Below are positions 44,121 to 53,672 of a stretch of DNA of 64,000 bases, piece after piece. The position numbers and the translations under genes were made by a program. The stretch is from positions 4,960,001-5,024,000 of the forward strand of contig NZ_CP108352.1 of NCBI RefSeq assembly GCF_036237275.1. Direction: 5' to 3'. The number at the start of each line of letters is the position of its first letter. Position 1 is the first letter of the stretch. The notes under the pieces were generated by a model. The model did no database searches and was not told the DNA's origin. It was given only the letters and a program-made list of their open reading frames with translations. The DNA comes from Streptomyces sp. NBC_01353. Its GTDB lineage: Bacteria > Actinomycetota > Actinomycetes > Streptomycetales > Streptomycetaceae.

Positions 44121-45860
44121 ATGCTCGACCACCTGATCAAGGGCGCCACCGTCGTCGACGGGACCGGCGCCCCCGGCCACGTCGCCGACGTCGGCATACG
44201 CGACGGCCGCATCGCCGTCATCGCCGAACCCGGCACCGTCACGGACACCGCCCGCACCACCGAAGACGCCACCGGCCTCGTCCTCACCCCCGGCTTCGTC
44301 GACCCCCACACCCACTACGACGCCCAGCTCTTCTGGGACCCCTTCGCCACCCCCTCCATGAACCACGGCGTCACCACCGTCGCCGGCGGCAACTGCGGCT
44401 TCACCCTCGCGCCCCTCCACCCCGAGCGGCCCGAGGACGCCGACTACACCCGCCGGATGATGTCCAAGGTCGAGGGCATGGCCCTCAAGGCCCTGGAGGA
44501 GGGCGTCGACTGGAGCTGGTCGTCCTTCGCCGAGTACCTCGACGCCCTCGAAGGACGCATCGCCGTCAACGCCGGCTTCATGGTGGGGCACTGCGCCCTG
44601 CGCCGGTACGTGATGGGCGCCGAGGCCGTCGGCGGGCAGCCCACGCCCGAGCAGCTGGAGACGATGGTCGGGCTGCTCAAGGAGGCCATGGACGCCGGCG
44701 CCTGGGGCCTGTCCACCACCCAGTCCTCCACCCACTCCGACGGCGACGGCGCCCCCGTCGCCTCCCGGCACGCCACGCCCGCCGAGCTGATCGCCCTCTC
44801 CAAGGCCGTCGGCGAACACGAGGGCACCCAGCTCGAGGCGATCCTCGCCGGCTGCCTCGACCAGTTCTCCGACGACGAGATCGACCTCTTCGTCGACATG
44901 ACGGCGGCCGCCGGAAGGCCCCTGAACTGGAACGTCCTCACCATCGACGCCGGTGTCCCCGAGCGCGTCCCGCGCCAGCTCGTCGCCTCCGAACGCGCCC
45001 GCAAGTCCGGCGGCCGGATCGTCGCCCTCACCATGCCGATCCTCACGCCCATGAACATGTCGCTCGGCACCTTCTGCGCCCTCAACCTCATCCCGGGCTG
45101 GGGCGAGATCCTGGCCCTTTCCGTCCCCGAGCGGATCGCGAAGCTGCGCGACCCGGACGTACGCGCCGAGATGCTGCGCCGCGCCGACTCCAAGGAGGCC
45201 GGCGTCTTCCGCCGCCTGGCGAACTTCGGCCGGTACGTCATCGGGGACACGTACTCCGACGAGAACCGGGGGCTCACCGGACGGGTCGTCCGCGACATCG
45301 CCGCCGAACGCGGCCAGGACGCCTTCCAGTGCCTCGTCGAGATCTGTGCCAACGACGAGCTGCGGACCGTGCTGTGGCCCATGCCCACCGACAACGACCC
45401 CGCCTCCTGGGCGCTCCGCCGGGAGACCTGGGACCACGAGGACGTGATGCTGGGCGGCTCCGACGCCGGCGCGCACCTGGACCGCATGTGCGGCGCCCCG
45501 TACACCACCCGCTTCCTCGGCGACTGTCTGCGCGGCCGGAAGCTGCTCCCCCTCGAACAGGCGGTGAAGATGCTCACCGACGATCCGGCCCGGCTGTTCG
45601 GACTGCGCGAGCGGGGACGGATCGCGGAGGGCTTCCACGCCGATCTGGTCCTCCTCGACCCCGAACGGATCGACGCGGGCCCGGCGACCCTGGTGCACGA
45701 CCTGCCCGGCGACAGCCCCCGGCTCGACTCGCGGGCGATCGGCATCGTGTCGGTCCGCGTCAACGGCGTGGAGACCATCCGCGACGACGAGGTGACCGGC
45801 GCGATACCGGGCAAGGTGCTGCGCTCCGGCCGCGACACGAGGACGGTGTCCACCAGGTGA
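44121..45860 (+). CDS. N-acyl-D-amino-acid deacylase-type amidohydrolase
   Basis: The 579-residue amidohydrolase 3-family protein has DVGIRDGRIAVIAEPG, the metal motif PGFVDPHTHYDAQLFWDP, GVTTVAGGNCGFTLAP and a late GGSDAGAHLDRMC. It ends with AEGFHADLVLLDPERI, the outer beta-sandwich. Family members remove N-acyl or carbamoyl groups or open lactam rings. The ATG at 44121 follows GAAGGAAGGGACACCC. The stop overlaps the aldehyde dehydrogenase start (GTGA), so the two are coupled. Confidence 0.88.
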   Translation: MLDHLIKGATVVDGTGAPGHVADVGIRDGRIAVIAEPGTVTDTARTTEDATGLVLTPGFVDPHTHYDAQLFWDPFATPSMNHGVTTVAGGNCGFTLAPLHPERPEDADYTRRMMSKVEGMALKALEEGVDWSWSSFAEYLDALEGRIAVNAGFMVGHCALRRYVMGAEAVGGQPTPEQLETMVGLLKEAMDAGAWGLSTTQSSTHSDGDGAPVASRHATPAELIALSKAVGEHEGTQLEAILAGCLDQFSDDEIDLFVDMTAAAGRPLNWNVLTIDAGVPERVPRQLVASERARKSGGRIVALTMPILTPMNMSLGTFCALNLIPGWGEILALSVPERIAKLRDPDVRAEMLRRADSKEAGVFRRLANFGRYVIGDTYSDENRGLTGRVVRDIAAERGQDAFQCLVEICANDELRTVLWPMPTDNDPASWALRRETWDHEDVMLGGSDAGAHLDRMCGAPYTTRFLGDCLRGRKLLPLEQAVKMLTDDPARLFGLRERGRIAEGFHADLVLLDPERIDAGPATLVHDLPGDSPRLDSRAIGIVSVRVNGVETIRDDEVTGAIPGKVLRSGRDTRTVSTR

Positions 45861-47308
45861 CTCAGCGACTCTTCATCGGCGGCGAGTGGGTCGAGCCCGA
45901 CGGCGGGCACTACGAGGTGGTCGACCCGGCCACCGAGGAGATCGTCGGCCTCGCGCCCGAGGCCTCCCGCGCCCAGGTGTACGAGGCGGCAGCCGCCGCC
46001 CGCGCGGCGTTCGACTCCTGGTCCCGTACGAAACCGGAGGAGCGGGCCGCGATCCTCGACCGGGCCGCGGACCTGATGGCCCGCGACGCCGAGGCGAACA
46101 CGGTCCTCGCCCAGGCCGAGACGGGGGCGACGACCGGCACCGCGCGCGGAATGCAGGTCGCCGTCGGCTCCTCCCGCTTCCGCAGGTATGCGCGCGGCGC
46201 CCTGGAACCGGTCGAGCAGGCACTGCCCCCGCAGATCAACGAGGCCGGGCCGATGGGCAAGGCCGGGGTCTTCGGCGCGGTGGCGGTACGACGCCCGGTC
46301 GGCGTGGTCACCTGCATCACCTCGTACAACAACCCCTGGGCCAACCCGGCGGGCAAGATCGCCCCGGCGCTCGCCATGGGCAACACGGTGGTGGTGAAGC
46401 CCGCCCCGCAGGATCCGCTCTCCGTCTACGCGATGACCCGGGCGCTGGAGGAGGCGGGGGTCCCGGCGGGTGTCGTCAACGTCGTCACCGGTACGAGCAC
46501 CGCCGTCGGCGAGGCGGCCGTCGACTCCCCGGACGTCGACATGGTCTCCTTCACCGGCTCCACGGCCGTCGGGCAGCGGATCGGCGAGGTCTGCGGGCGG
46601 GAGCTGAAGCGGCAGCTGATGGAGCTGGGCGGCAAGGGCGCGGCGCTGGTCTTCGACGACGCCGACCTGGACTCCGCCGTGATGGGGATCGGCACCACCT
46701 TCTCCTTCTACAGCGGACAGATCTGTACGGCCCCGACCCGGGTCCTCGCCCAGCGCGGGATCTACGAGCAGCTGATCGAGAAGCTCACCGGCTATCTGGC
46801 CTTCATGAAGGTGGGGGACCCGAGGGTGCCGGGCACGGTGGTCGGGCCGGTGATCTCGGCGGCCCACCGCGACCGGGTGGAGTCGTACATCGCCCTGGGG
46901 CGGAAGGAAGGGGCCCGGGTCGTCGTGGGCGGTGAGCGGCCGGACCTGGCCAAGGGTTTCTATGTGGCTCCGACCCTGCTCGCGGAGTGCACGAACGACA
47001 TGCGCGTGGTCCGGGAGGAGATCTTCGGGCCGGTCGTCGTGGTCGTCCCCTTCGACGACGAGGACGAGGGCGTCGCTCTGGCGAACGACAGCGACTACGG
47101 GCTGATCGACTACGTGTGGTCCGGGGACGGGGCCCGCGCATTCCGTATCGCGGCCCGGCTGCGGGCGGGCGGCGTCGGGGTGAACACCATCGGACGGAAC
47201 ATGGAGGCGCCGTTCGGCGGGTTCAAGAAGAGCGGTGTGGGGCGGGACGTGGGGTCCTACGCGCTCCATGCGTACAGCGAGACGCAGGCGGTGGTCTGGC
47301 CCGGCTGA
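45857..47308 (+). CDS. NAD(P)-dependent aldehyde dehydrogenase
   Basis: The 483-residue ALDH starts at the GTG (45857) overlapping the previous stop. It has VTCITSYNNPWANPAGKIAPALAMGNTVVVKPAP, the catalytic Glu in LMELGGKGA, the catalytic Cys in YSGQICTAPTRVLA and the EEIFGPVVVV segment. It oxidises an aldehyde to the carboxylate, which a CoA ligase such as the one at 33373 could activate. It is the last gene of the LLM-amidohydrolase-ALDH unit under operators 8 and 9. Confidence 0.93.
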   Translation: MTQRLFIGGEWVEPDGGHYEVVDPATEEIVGLAPEASRAQVYEAAAAARAAFDSWSRTKPEERAAILDRAADLMARDAEANTVLAQAETGATTGTARGMQVAVGSSRFRRYARGALEPVEQALPPQINEAGPMGKAGVFGAVAVRRPVGVVTCITSYNNPWANPAGKIAPALAMGNTVVVKPAPQDPLSVYAMTRALEEAGVPAGVVNVVTGTSTAVGEAAVDSPDVDMVSFTGSTAVGQRIGEVCGRELKRQLMELGGKGAALVFDDADLDSAVMGIGTTFSFYSGQICTAPTRVLAQRGIYEQLIEKLTGYLAFMKVGDPRVPGTVVGPVISAAHRDRVESYIALGRKEGARVVVGGERPDLAKGFYVAPTLLAECTNDMRVVREEIFGPVVVVVPFDDEDEGVALANDSDYGLIDYVWSGDGARAFRIAARLRAGGVGVNTIGRNMEAPFGGFKKSGVGRDVGSYALHAYSETQAVVWPG

Positions 47309-47325
47309 CCCCCGCCCCGCGCGGC

Positions 47326-47348
47326 TCGGGAAAATACTTCGGGAAAAT
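47326..47348. promoter_or_regulatory. Direct repeat TCGGGAAAAT upstream of the permease gene
   Basis: TCGGGAAAAT occurs at 47326-47335 and 47339-47348, 13 bp apart, in an AT-rich pocket that is exceptional for this window, 210 bases before the permease start. It could be an operator or activator site; no regulator is adjacent. Confidence 0.4.
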
Positions 47349-47557
47349 TTGAAACCGGACATTTGGGGCAGTGCTGCGGTTCCCGCATATCGGACGGTCC
47401 CTGAGGCGCCTACCAATCGGTCGGTGTGGGCGCGTGGTCGATCTTCCAATCAATGTCGAGAGGGTCTTGTCGCCCTCTTAATGCAAGGTGAAGATCGCCT
47501 CGCGTCCTGGAGTCAGCTCCTCCGGATGTGGAAACCGCAGCACTTAACGTCCTGTTC

Positions 47558-49129
47558 ATGACTCAGGTGGATGCACGGCCCCAGGCCGGAGACACGGTAA
47601 GGGGCGTCACCGCCTCGGGCGACAACAACGGCGTACGCAAGAAGGGTCTCGGCGGGAACTCCGTCGGGCTGATGGGCAGTGCCGTCATCGGCATCTCGAC
47701 CGTCGCCCCCGTCTACTGTCTGACCTCCACGCTCGGCTCCACGGCCGGCGAGGTCGGACTCCAGATGCCCGCGATCTTCCTCGCCGGCTTCCTCCCGATG
47801 CTGCTCGTCGCCTTCGCGTACCGCGAGCTGAACCGGGTCATGCCCGACTGCGGCACCTCCTTCACCTGGACCGTGAAGGCCTTCGGCCCCAAGATCGGCT
47901 GGATGTGCGGCTGGGGCCTCGTCATCGCGACGATCATCGTGCTCTCCAACCTGGCCGGCGTCGCGACCTCCTACTTCTGGCTGCTCGCCGGTGAGATCAC
48001 CGGAGCTGAGTCCATCGCCGCCCTGGACGACAACAAGGCCGTCCACATCCTCACCTGCCTCGCGCTCATCGCCGTCGCCACCGCGATCAGCTACCGCGGC
48101 ATGACCGCCACCAAGGGCGTGCAGTACGCCCTCGTCGGTCTCCAGCTCGTCGTCCTCGCGCTCTTCGTCGCGATGGCCTTCCAGAAGGCCGGCAGCGGCG
48201 CCTTCGACACCGGGCTCTCCTTCTCCTGGTCGTGGATGAACCCGTTCGCCGTCCAGTCCTTCGCCGCCTTCACGGCCGGCCTGTCCCTCTCGATCTTCAT
48301 GTACTGGGGCTGGGACGCCTGCATGGCGACCAACGAGGAGACCACGGGCAGCACCAAGACCCCCGGCCGCGCCGCGCTCATCGCGATGGTCGTCCTGGTC
48401 GGCTCCTACCTCGCCACGGGCATCGCCGCGCAGATGGCCGTCGGCTCCGGCGACAGCGGCCTCGGCCTCGCAAACCCGGAGACCTCCGACAACGTCTTCG
48501 CCGCTCTCGCAGGCCCGGTCATGGGCCCCGCCCTCGGCATCCTGCTCTTCGTCGCCGTCCTCGCCTCGGCGGCGGCCAGCCTCCAGACGACGTTCATCCC
48601 CGTGGCCCGCACCGTGCTGGCGATGTCGACCTACGAGGCGCTCCCCGCGTCCTTCGCCAAGGTCCACCCGCGCTTCAAGGTGCCCGGCAAGGCCACGATC
48701 ATCGCGGGCGTCGCCACCGGCGTCTTCTACACGGTGATGACCCTGGTCAGCGAGAACGTCCTGGTCGACACGATCTACGCGCTCGGCCTGATGATCTGCT
48801 TCTACTACTCGCTGACCGCCTTCGCCTGCGCCTGGTACTTCCGCAAGGAGCTGTTCCGCTCCGGCCGGGACTTCGTCTACAAGGGCCTGTGCCCGATCCT
48901 CGGCGGCATCCTGCTGACCGCGGTCTTCGGCAAGACGCTGTACGACATGTGGGACCCGGCCTACGGCAGCGGCTCCTCGGTCTTCGGCGTCGGCTCGGTC
49001 TTCGTGATCGGTGTCGGACTGCTGCTGGTCGGCGTGGTGATCATGCTGGTGATGCAGCGCAGGAGCCCCGCGTTCTTCCGCGGCGAGGTGCTCACCAAGG
49101 AGACGCCGTCGCTGGTGGTGGCCGACTGA
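47558..49129 (+). CDS. APC-family amino acid/amine permease
   Basis: The 523-residue transporter has about twelve helices. Typical APC segments are SVGLMGSAVIGISTVAPVYCLTS (helix 1 with the broken G-S/T motif), ELNRVMPDCGTSFTWTVKAFGP and GWDACMATNEETTGSTKTPGRAA. I chose the ATG at 47558 (MTQVDARPQ); a longer frame from GTG 47528 also exists and neither has a strong ribosome site. It is separated from the ALDH gene by 249 bases with its own promoter. Amine or amino acid uptake is likely; the substrate is unknown. Confidence 0.88.
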   Translation: MTQVDARPQAGDTVRGVTASGDNNGVRKKGLGGNSVGLMGSAVIGISTVAPVYCLTSTLGSTAGEVGLQMPAIFLAGFLPMLLVAFAYRELNRVMPDCGTSFTWTVKAFGPKIGWMCGWGLVIATIIVLSNLAGVATSYFWLLAGEITGAESIAALDDNKAVHILTCLALIAVATAISYRGMTATKGVQYALVGLQLVVLALFVAMAFQKAGSGAFDTGLSFSWSWMNPFAVQSFAAFTAGLSLSIFMYWGWDACMATNEETTGSTKTPGRAALIAMVVLVGSYLATGIAAQMAVGSGDSGLGLANPETSDNVFAALAGPVMGPALGILLFVAVLASAAASLQTTFIPVARTVLAMSTYEALPASFAKVHPRFKVPGKATIIAGVATGVFYTVMTLVSENVLVDTIYALGLMICFYYSLTAFACAWYFRKELFRSGRDFVYKGLCPILGGILLTAVFGKTLYDMWDPAYGSGSSVFGVGSVFVIGVGLLLVGVVIMLVMQRRSPAFFRGEVLTKETPSLVVAD

Positions 49130-49159
49130 ATCCGCGGACGTAACCCCTGAGTCATGAAC

Positions 49160-49200
49160 GCCGAGGTGGCGGGACCGGAAGACGGTCCCGCCACCTCGGC
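49160..49200. terminator. Strong terminator after the permease gene
   Basis: An 18-bp perfect stem, 49160-49177 with 49183-49200 and loop GAAGA, between the permease and the convergent secreted-peptide gene, followed by GCTTTC. Confidence 0.85.
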
Positions 49201-49215
49201 GCTTTCCCGGCCGCC

Positions 49216-49434
49216 TCAGTGTCCGGGCAGGAGCCCTTCGACGGCCGCGGTGGCGGCCGGCCTGTCGGCCGCGGAGGCCGGCTTCTCCTGGGGGTTCAGG
49301 AGGCCGCTCAGCGGGACGACGGAGGGAAGGTGGGCGTTGCCGAGGTCGGCGGTGTCGGCGACGGCGGAACCGGCGGCGCCGATGCTTCCGGCCAGGGCGA
49401 GTCCGGTCAGGGCCGCGGTGAGGATCTTCTTCAT
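49216..49434 (-). CDS. Small secreted protein
   Basis: The 72-residue product has a classical signal peptide (MKKILTAALTGLALAGSIG, then AAGSAVADTADLGNA with an A-x-A cleavage site). The mature part is short and Pro/Ala-rich (LPSVVPLSGLLNPQ). Start at ATG 49432-49434, where the signal begins. Function unknown; Streptomyces secrete many such peptides. Confidence 0.75.
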   Translation of the reverse strand: MKKILTAALTGLALAGSIGAAGSAVADTADLGNAHLPSVVPLSGLLNPQEKPASAADRPAATAAVEGLLPGH

Positions 49435-49583
49435 GCCCGCACCAACGCGCTCGCCGCACAGCGGGTTACGAGGGGATGACCCGGGCCGCATCCCGTTCGA
49501 AGCCTCGATCGTGAGCGGAGCGCAACCGCCCCCTTACGGCGGCGAAATCGCGGTTCGAGGGCCCGCGCATACCGTCGTACGGC

Positions 49584-51500
49584 GTGACTCCCACAGCAAA
49601 CGCCTTACGGCACCTCGCACGGCTGACCCCCGGCTGGCGCACCATCCGCGGGCGGGTCACCGTCGTCCTGGCCGTACCCACCTGCCTGCTCCTCGTCCTC
49701 ACCGGTCTCGCCGTCGCCGACCGCGCCGGAGACTGGGCCGCCGCACGCGAGACCCACGACCGGGTCGACCGCGTCCTCGCCGTCCAGGCCCTCGTCCACG
49801 AGCTCCAGCGCGAGCGCGGGCTCAGCAACGGACTCCTCGGCGGCGCTCGCCAGTACCGCGACGACCTGGACGTCCAGCGTGCCCGCTCCGACACGGCCCG
49901 CACCACACTCGACGACCTGACGGGCACGGACCCGCTCGGCCGGCTCGGCGCCATACGCTCCTCGGTCGACGGCGGCGGCTCGCGCAGCGAGACCTTCGCC
50001 TTCTACACAGACGCCATCGCCACCCTCACCCGCAGCCACACCGCGGACGCCGCCGGCGGCGACCGGGCCCTCGGCGACGCCATGGACGCGCTGCGGGCGC
50101 TCGGTGACGCCACAGAGTCCGTGGCTCTGGAGCGCGGATCCCTCAACGGGGTCTTCGCCGCCGGACGTTTCCGGACCGACGAATACCTCGCCTTCGCCGA
50201 GGTGCGAGCCTCCCGGGTCGCCGCCCTCGACCAGTTCGGCAAGTCCGCCACCGCCGACCAGCGCGCCGCCCTCGACAAGGCCCTCGCCACCGCCGACGCC
50301 CGCCGCGCCGCAGACCTGGAGAAACGGGCAGCGGCGGCGGGCGACGGCTCCCGCCTCGCCGTCGACCCCGACCTGTGGTGGCGGTCGATGACCGTCCTCG
50401 TGGACGACCTGTACGGCGTGCAGCGCGCTGTCGGCGCGGACGCCCGGGATCGGGCCGGGGCGCTCAGCGCGGCGGCCACCCGACAGCTCGCCGGATTCCT
50501 CGCCCTCGGCTTCCTGATCGTGGCGGTCGCAGCCGCCCTCGCCGTACTCTCGGCGCGCTCCATCACCCGACCGCTCGGCGCGCTCGCCGAGGAGGCGGAC
50601 GAGGTGGCGGGGGTACGGCTGCAGGAGGCGGTGCAGCGCATCCAGGAGGCGGACGCGGGCTCGGAGACGGCGGCCACCCCGCTTCCGTACCGCCCCGACG
50701 CACCCGTGCCCGGCAGCGCCCAGGAGATCACCCAGCTCGCGGCCGCCCTGCGGAACGTGGAGCGCACGGCCGTCGGCCTCGCCGCGCAGCAGGCCGCCCT
50801 GCGCCGCAACACCTCCGAGTCGCTGGCCAACCTCGGCCGCCGCAACCAGAGCCTGCTGCGCCGCCAGCTCGGACTCATCACCGCCCTGGAGAGTCAGGAG
50901 ATCGACCCGGAGGCGCTCGGAGAACTCTTCGAGCTCGACCACCTCGCCACCCGGATGCGCCGCAACGCCGAATCGCTGCTGGTCCTCGCCGGCGAGCAGG
51001 AGCCGCAGCGGGCCTGGCCGGGCACGGTCACCGCCCGCGAGGTGGTGCAGTCGGCGGTCGCGGAGGTCGAGCAGTACCGGCGGGTGACGACGGCCGACGT
51101 CGAACCCTGCCGCATCCGTGGCGACGCCGTCGCCGACCTGTCGCACCTGCTGGCCGAGCTGATCGAGAACGCGCTGGTCTACTCGGCGGTCCAACTGCCG
51201 GTCGAGGTGTACGGCTGGCGGGACCTCGACGAGTACTGCCTGGCCGTCGTGGACCGGGGCGTCGGCATGGGCACGGAGGCCCTGGCACGGGCCAACGCCC
51301 GTCTGGCGGGTGACGAGAGCTTCCTGGTCGCGCCCACCCGACAGCTCGGCCACTACGTCGTCGGCCGGTTGGCCGCCCGACTGGGCGCACAGGTCGAGCT
51401 GCGCCCGACGGACGGCTCCGGCATCACGGCGTACGTGGGCCTTCCGGCGACGGTGCTCGCGACGGAGGGCGCGGTCCCGGCCGCCGCCGCTACCACGTAG
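49584..51500 (+). CDS. NIT-domain sensor histidine kinase of the conservon (CvnA) type, orphan
   Basis: The 638-residue membrane kinase has a first membrane helix VTVVLAVPTCLLLVLTGLAV, then an extracytoplasmic helical nitrate/nitrite-sensor-like domain with HELQRERGLSNGLLGG (the NIT signature). A second helix LAGFLALGFLIVAVAAALAVL, a HAMP-like linker and an ATPase domain follow. The N-box is LLAELIENALVYS and the G1 box is VVDRGVGMG. The GTG start is at 49584. The phosphoacceptor His is not evident (NLGRRNQSLLRRQLGLITALE). In conservons such kinases are followed by CvnB, C and D genes; here none follow. Confidence 0.85.
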   Translation: MTPTANALRHLARLTPGWRTIRGRVTVVLAVPTCLLLVLTGLAVADRAGDWAAARETHDRVDRVLAVQALVHELQRERGLSNGLLGGARQYRDDLDVQRARSDTARTTLDDLTGTDPLGRLGAIRSSVDGGGSRSETFAFYTDAIATLTRSHTADAAGGDRALGDAMDALRALGDATESVALERGSLNGVFAAGRFRTDEYLAFAEVRASRVAALDQFGKSATADQRAALDKALATADARRAADLEKRAAAAGDGSRLAVDPDLWWRSMTVLVDDLYGVQRAVGADARDRAGALSAAATRQLAGFLALGFLIVAVAAALAVLSARSITRPLGALAEEADEVAGVRLQEAVQRIQEADAGSETAATPLPYRPDAPVPGSAQEITQLAAALRNVERTAVGLAAQQAALRRNTSESLANLGRRNQSLLRRQLGLITALESQEIDPEALGELFELDHLATRMRRNAESLLVLAGEQEPQRAWPGTVTAREVVQSAVAEVEQYRRVTTADVEPCRIRGDAVADLSHLLAELIENALVYSAVQLPVEVYGWRDLDEYCLAVVDRGVGMGTEALARANARLAGDESFLVAPTRQLGHYVVGRLAARLGAQVELRPTDGSGITAYVGLPATVLATEGAVPAAAATT

Positions 51501-51600
51501 CGCCGGCGGGGGCAGTGCGGCCCGGCGGCGCTACGAACGCGAGGGTTCTCCGTCGAGTCCGAGGACCCGATCGACGTGCTGATGGTGCGGCAGGCGCCGG

Positions 51601-52068
51601 TCAGAGGCCGACGCCGGCCGGCTGCTTCACCGTGACGTTGATGCGGTTGAACATGTTGGTGACGGCGACCATCAGCACGATCGCGGCGAGCTGCTTCTCG
51701 TCGTAGTGGTCGGCGGCCGCGTCCCAGACCGCGTCCGGCACGGCGTCCGAGGTGTCGGCGAGCCGTGTCGCGTGCTCGGCCAGCGCGAGCGCGGCCCGCT
51801 CCTCGTCGGAGAAGTACGGCGCCTCGCGCCAGGCGGCGACGGCGAACAGCTTCTCGTCGCTCATTCCTGCCTTCTTGGCGCTCTTGACGCCGTAGTCGAC
51901 GCAGAAACCGCAGCCGTTGATCTGGCTGGCCCGCAGATGCACGAGCTCCAACGTCGACTCCGGGACACCGCCCTGACGGGTGGCCTTGACGAGGTTCTGG
52001 ATGGCCGGCGCGGCGTCGGCGAGAACGTAGGCGGGGTTGGTCATCCGGGGGGTGATCTCGTACGGCAT
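51601..52068 (-). CDS. Carboxymuconolactone decarboxylase / AhpD-like alkylhydroperoxidase
   Basis: The 155-residue all-alpha protein has the AhpD-type redox pair C53-x-x-C56 in ASQINGCGFCVDYGVKSAKKAGMS and the helix LALAEHATRLAD. Family members reduce peroxides with a thiol relay. GGAGCGATCACC precedes the start on this strand. It lies downstream of the sensor kinase, convergent with it, with no operon partner. Confidence 0.88.
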   Translation of the reverse strand: MPYEITPRMTNPAYVLADAAPAIQNLVKATRQGGVPESTLELVHLRASQINGCGFCVDYGVKSAKKAGMSDEKLFAVAAWREAPYFSDEERAALALAEHATRLADTSDAVPDAVWDAAADHYDEKQLAAIVLMVAVTNMFNRINVTVKQPAGVGL

Positions 52069-52174
52069 GGTGATCGCTCCTCAGCGGTCCGTGTTCCTGT
52101 GGGGCCGTTTCTGTCGGCTTCACTGCACTGACGGAGCGCGCGACGCGGATGTGACACGTCAGCGGAAGTTTTTC

Positions 52175-52930
52175 TCAGGAGGCCGGTTCCGCGATCAGCG
52201 CGGTGGCGATCGTACGGAAGCCGAGGCGGGCGTAGAGGCGGGCCACGGTCGCGTCCGTGGCCGTCAGGAAGACCGTCTCCACGCCGCGGGCGCGGGCGTC
52301 CGCGATCAGGGCCGCGGTGACCGCGAGGCCGAGGCCGCGGCGGCGGGCGGTCGGGAGGGTGCCGACGCCTACGATCTCGGAGACCTGGCCGACGGGCTGG
52401 TGCTGGCCGGCCGAGACCGCGGTGCCGTCCGCGTCCAGTGCGGCGGCCAGGTGGGTGAGGCCCGCCGCGATCCGGGCGGCGAGCTGGGCGGCGGCGTCCG
52501 GCGAGGGCGCGACGCCGAAGGCCGCGTACGGGGCGGCGGCCGCGCTCGGCAGGGCGGGATCGTCGGCGCCGACCATCCGTACGGTGACGCCCTCGGGCGG
52601 TGCGGGGGTCGCGCCCGCGCCTTCGAGGACCATCAGCGGATGCTCGTGCACGACCAGCCCGCTCTTCTCGACGGCCGCCCGTAGCCCCGGCGTCGTCTCC
52701 GCCACCCACTCGAACGCCTCGGGCACCCCCAACTCCCGCTGCCGCGCCCGCACTCGCTCCACCTCGGCGACGCTCACCTCCCCGCCGTACCCGAGCGCTG
52801 GCCGCGCGTAGTACGGCCACCCCGCCCCCTCCCGTACGAAGAGGGTGAGCGGCCCGAACTCCTCGGCGCGGGCGGCGGATCGGGGGACGGCGTCGTAGTA
52901 CGTCTCGAGTCGGTTCAGCATGCCGGTCAT
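52175..52930 (-). CDS. GNAT-family N-acetyltransferase (two-lobed)
   Basis: The 251-residue protein has the C-terminal GNAT domain with PVGQVSEIVGVGTLPTARRRGLGLAVTAALIADA (motif A) and ARLYARLGFRTIATALI. The N-terminal half, with ARQRELGVPEAFEWVAETTPGL, resembles the partner lobe of duplicated acetyltransferases. Start ATG 52928-52930, or 52921 three codons later. Substrate unknown. Confidence 0.85.
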   Translation of the reverse strand: MTGMLNRLETYYDAVPRSAARAEEFGPLTLFVREGAGWPYYARPALGYGGEVSVAEVERVRARQRELGVPEAFEWVAETTPGLRAAVEKSGLVVHEHPLMVLEGAGATPAPPEGVTVRMVGADDPALPSAAAAPYAAFGVAPSPDAAAQLAARIAAGLTHLAAALDADGTAVSAGQHQPVGQVSEIVGVGTLPTARRRGLGLAVTAALIADARARGVETVFLTATDATVARLYARLGFRTIATALIAEPAS

Positions 52931-53138
52931 CCAAGCAGCTACGCCCGGGGGAGCGCCGGTGAGTTTCCCCGCGTCCAGGCGATGTGCCGATCGGCCCGGG
53001 CCGGACGCCGGCCGTCGAGGGTGCGGACGAGCCCGTTCTCCGTCCGCCCGCCGCGACGGGACTCGGACGTCAACCAAGGTTGAGGTCAAGGGCAGGGTCG
53101 TGACGGTAGTGGCGGGTGGGGTGCGAGACCATGGGGGT

Positions 53139-53672
53139 ATGACCGAGATCCGTACCCCCCGCCTCCTCCTTCGCCGCTGGACCGACGACGACCTCGTCCC
53201 CATGGCCGAGATCAACGCCGACCCCGAGGTGATGCGCTGGATCGGCGACGGATCGGTCCGTGACCTGGAGGAGACCGCCGAGGACATCGAGCGGTGGGAG
53301 GAGGAGTGGGACGACGAGGGCTTCGGGCTCTTCGCCGTCGAGCTCCTCGGCTCCGGTGAGCTGATCGGCTTCGCCGGGCTCTCCGTCCCCGAGTTCCTGC
53401 CCGAGCTGGCGCACGAGGTGGAGATCGGCTGGCGGCTCGCACGGCCCTTCTGGGGGCAGGGGTACGCCTCCGAGGCCGCCCACGCGGCCCTGGAGTTCGC
53501 GCTCCAGGACCGCGGCCTCGACCGGGTCGTCGCCATCACCCACATCTCCAACTCGGCCTCCGAGAAGGTCATCCACAAGCTCGGCATGACCCCGGAGCGC
53601 GAGGCCGAGCACCCGGTCTTCGGCGTCCCGCTGCGCGTGTACGCCATCGACCTCACCGAGTACCAGGGCTGA
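53139..53672 (+). CDS. RimJ/RimL-type GNAT acetyltransferase
   Basis: The 177-residue GNAT protein has TPRLLLRRWTDDDLVPMAEINADPEVMRWIG, EIGWRLARPFWGQGYASEAAHAAL (acetyl-CoA loop) and SEKVIHKLGMTPE, typical of the RimJ/RimL ribosomal-protein or general acyl-acceptor group. The ATG at 53139 follows GGGGGT. Its 3' end overlaps the convergent PHP-hydrolase gene by 20 bases. Confidence 0.88.
   Translation: MTEIRTPRLLLRRWTDDDLVPMAEINADPEVMRWIGDGSVRDLEETAEDIERWEEEWDDEGFGLFAVELLGSGELIGFAGLSVPEFLPELAHEVEIGWRLARPFWGQGYASEAAHAALEFALQDRGLDRVVAITHISNSASEKVIHKLGMTPEREAEHPVFGVPLRVYAIDLTEYQG

Noticed and set aside
47513-49459. 648-codon minus-strand open frame opposite the APC permease
   Set aside because: Antisense shadow; the plus-strand frame shows clear membrane helices and APC motifs.
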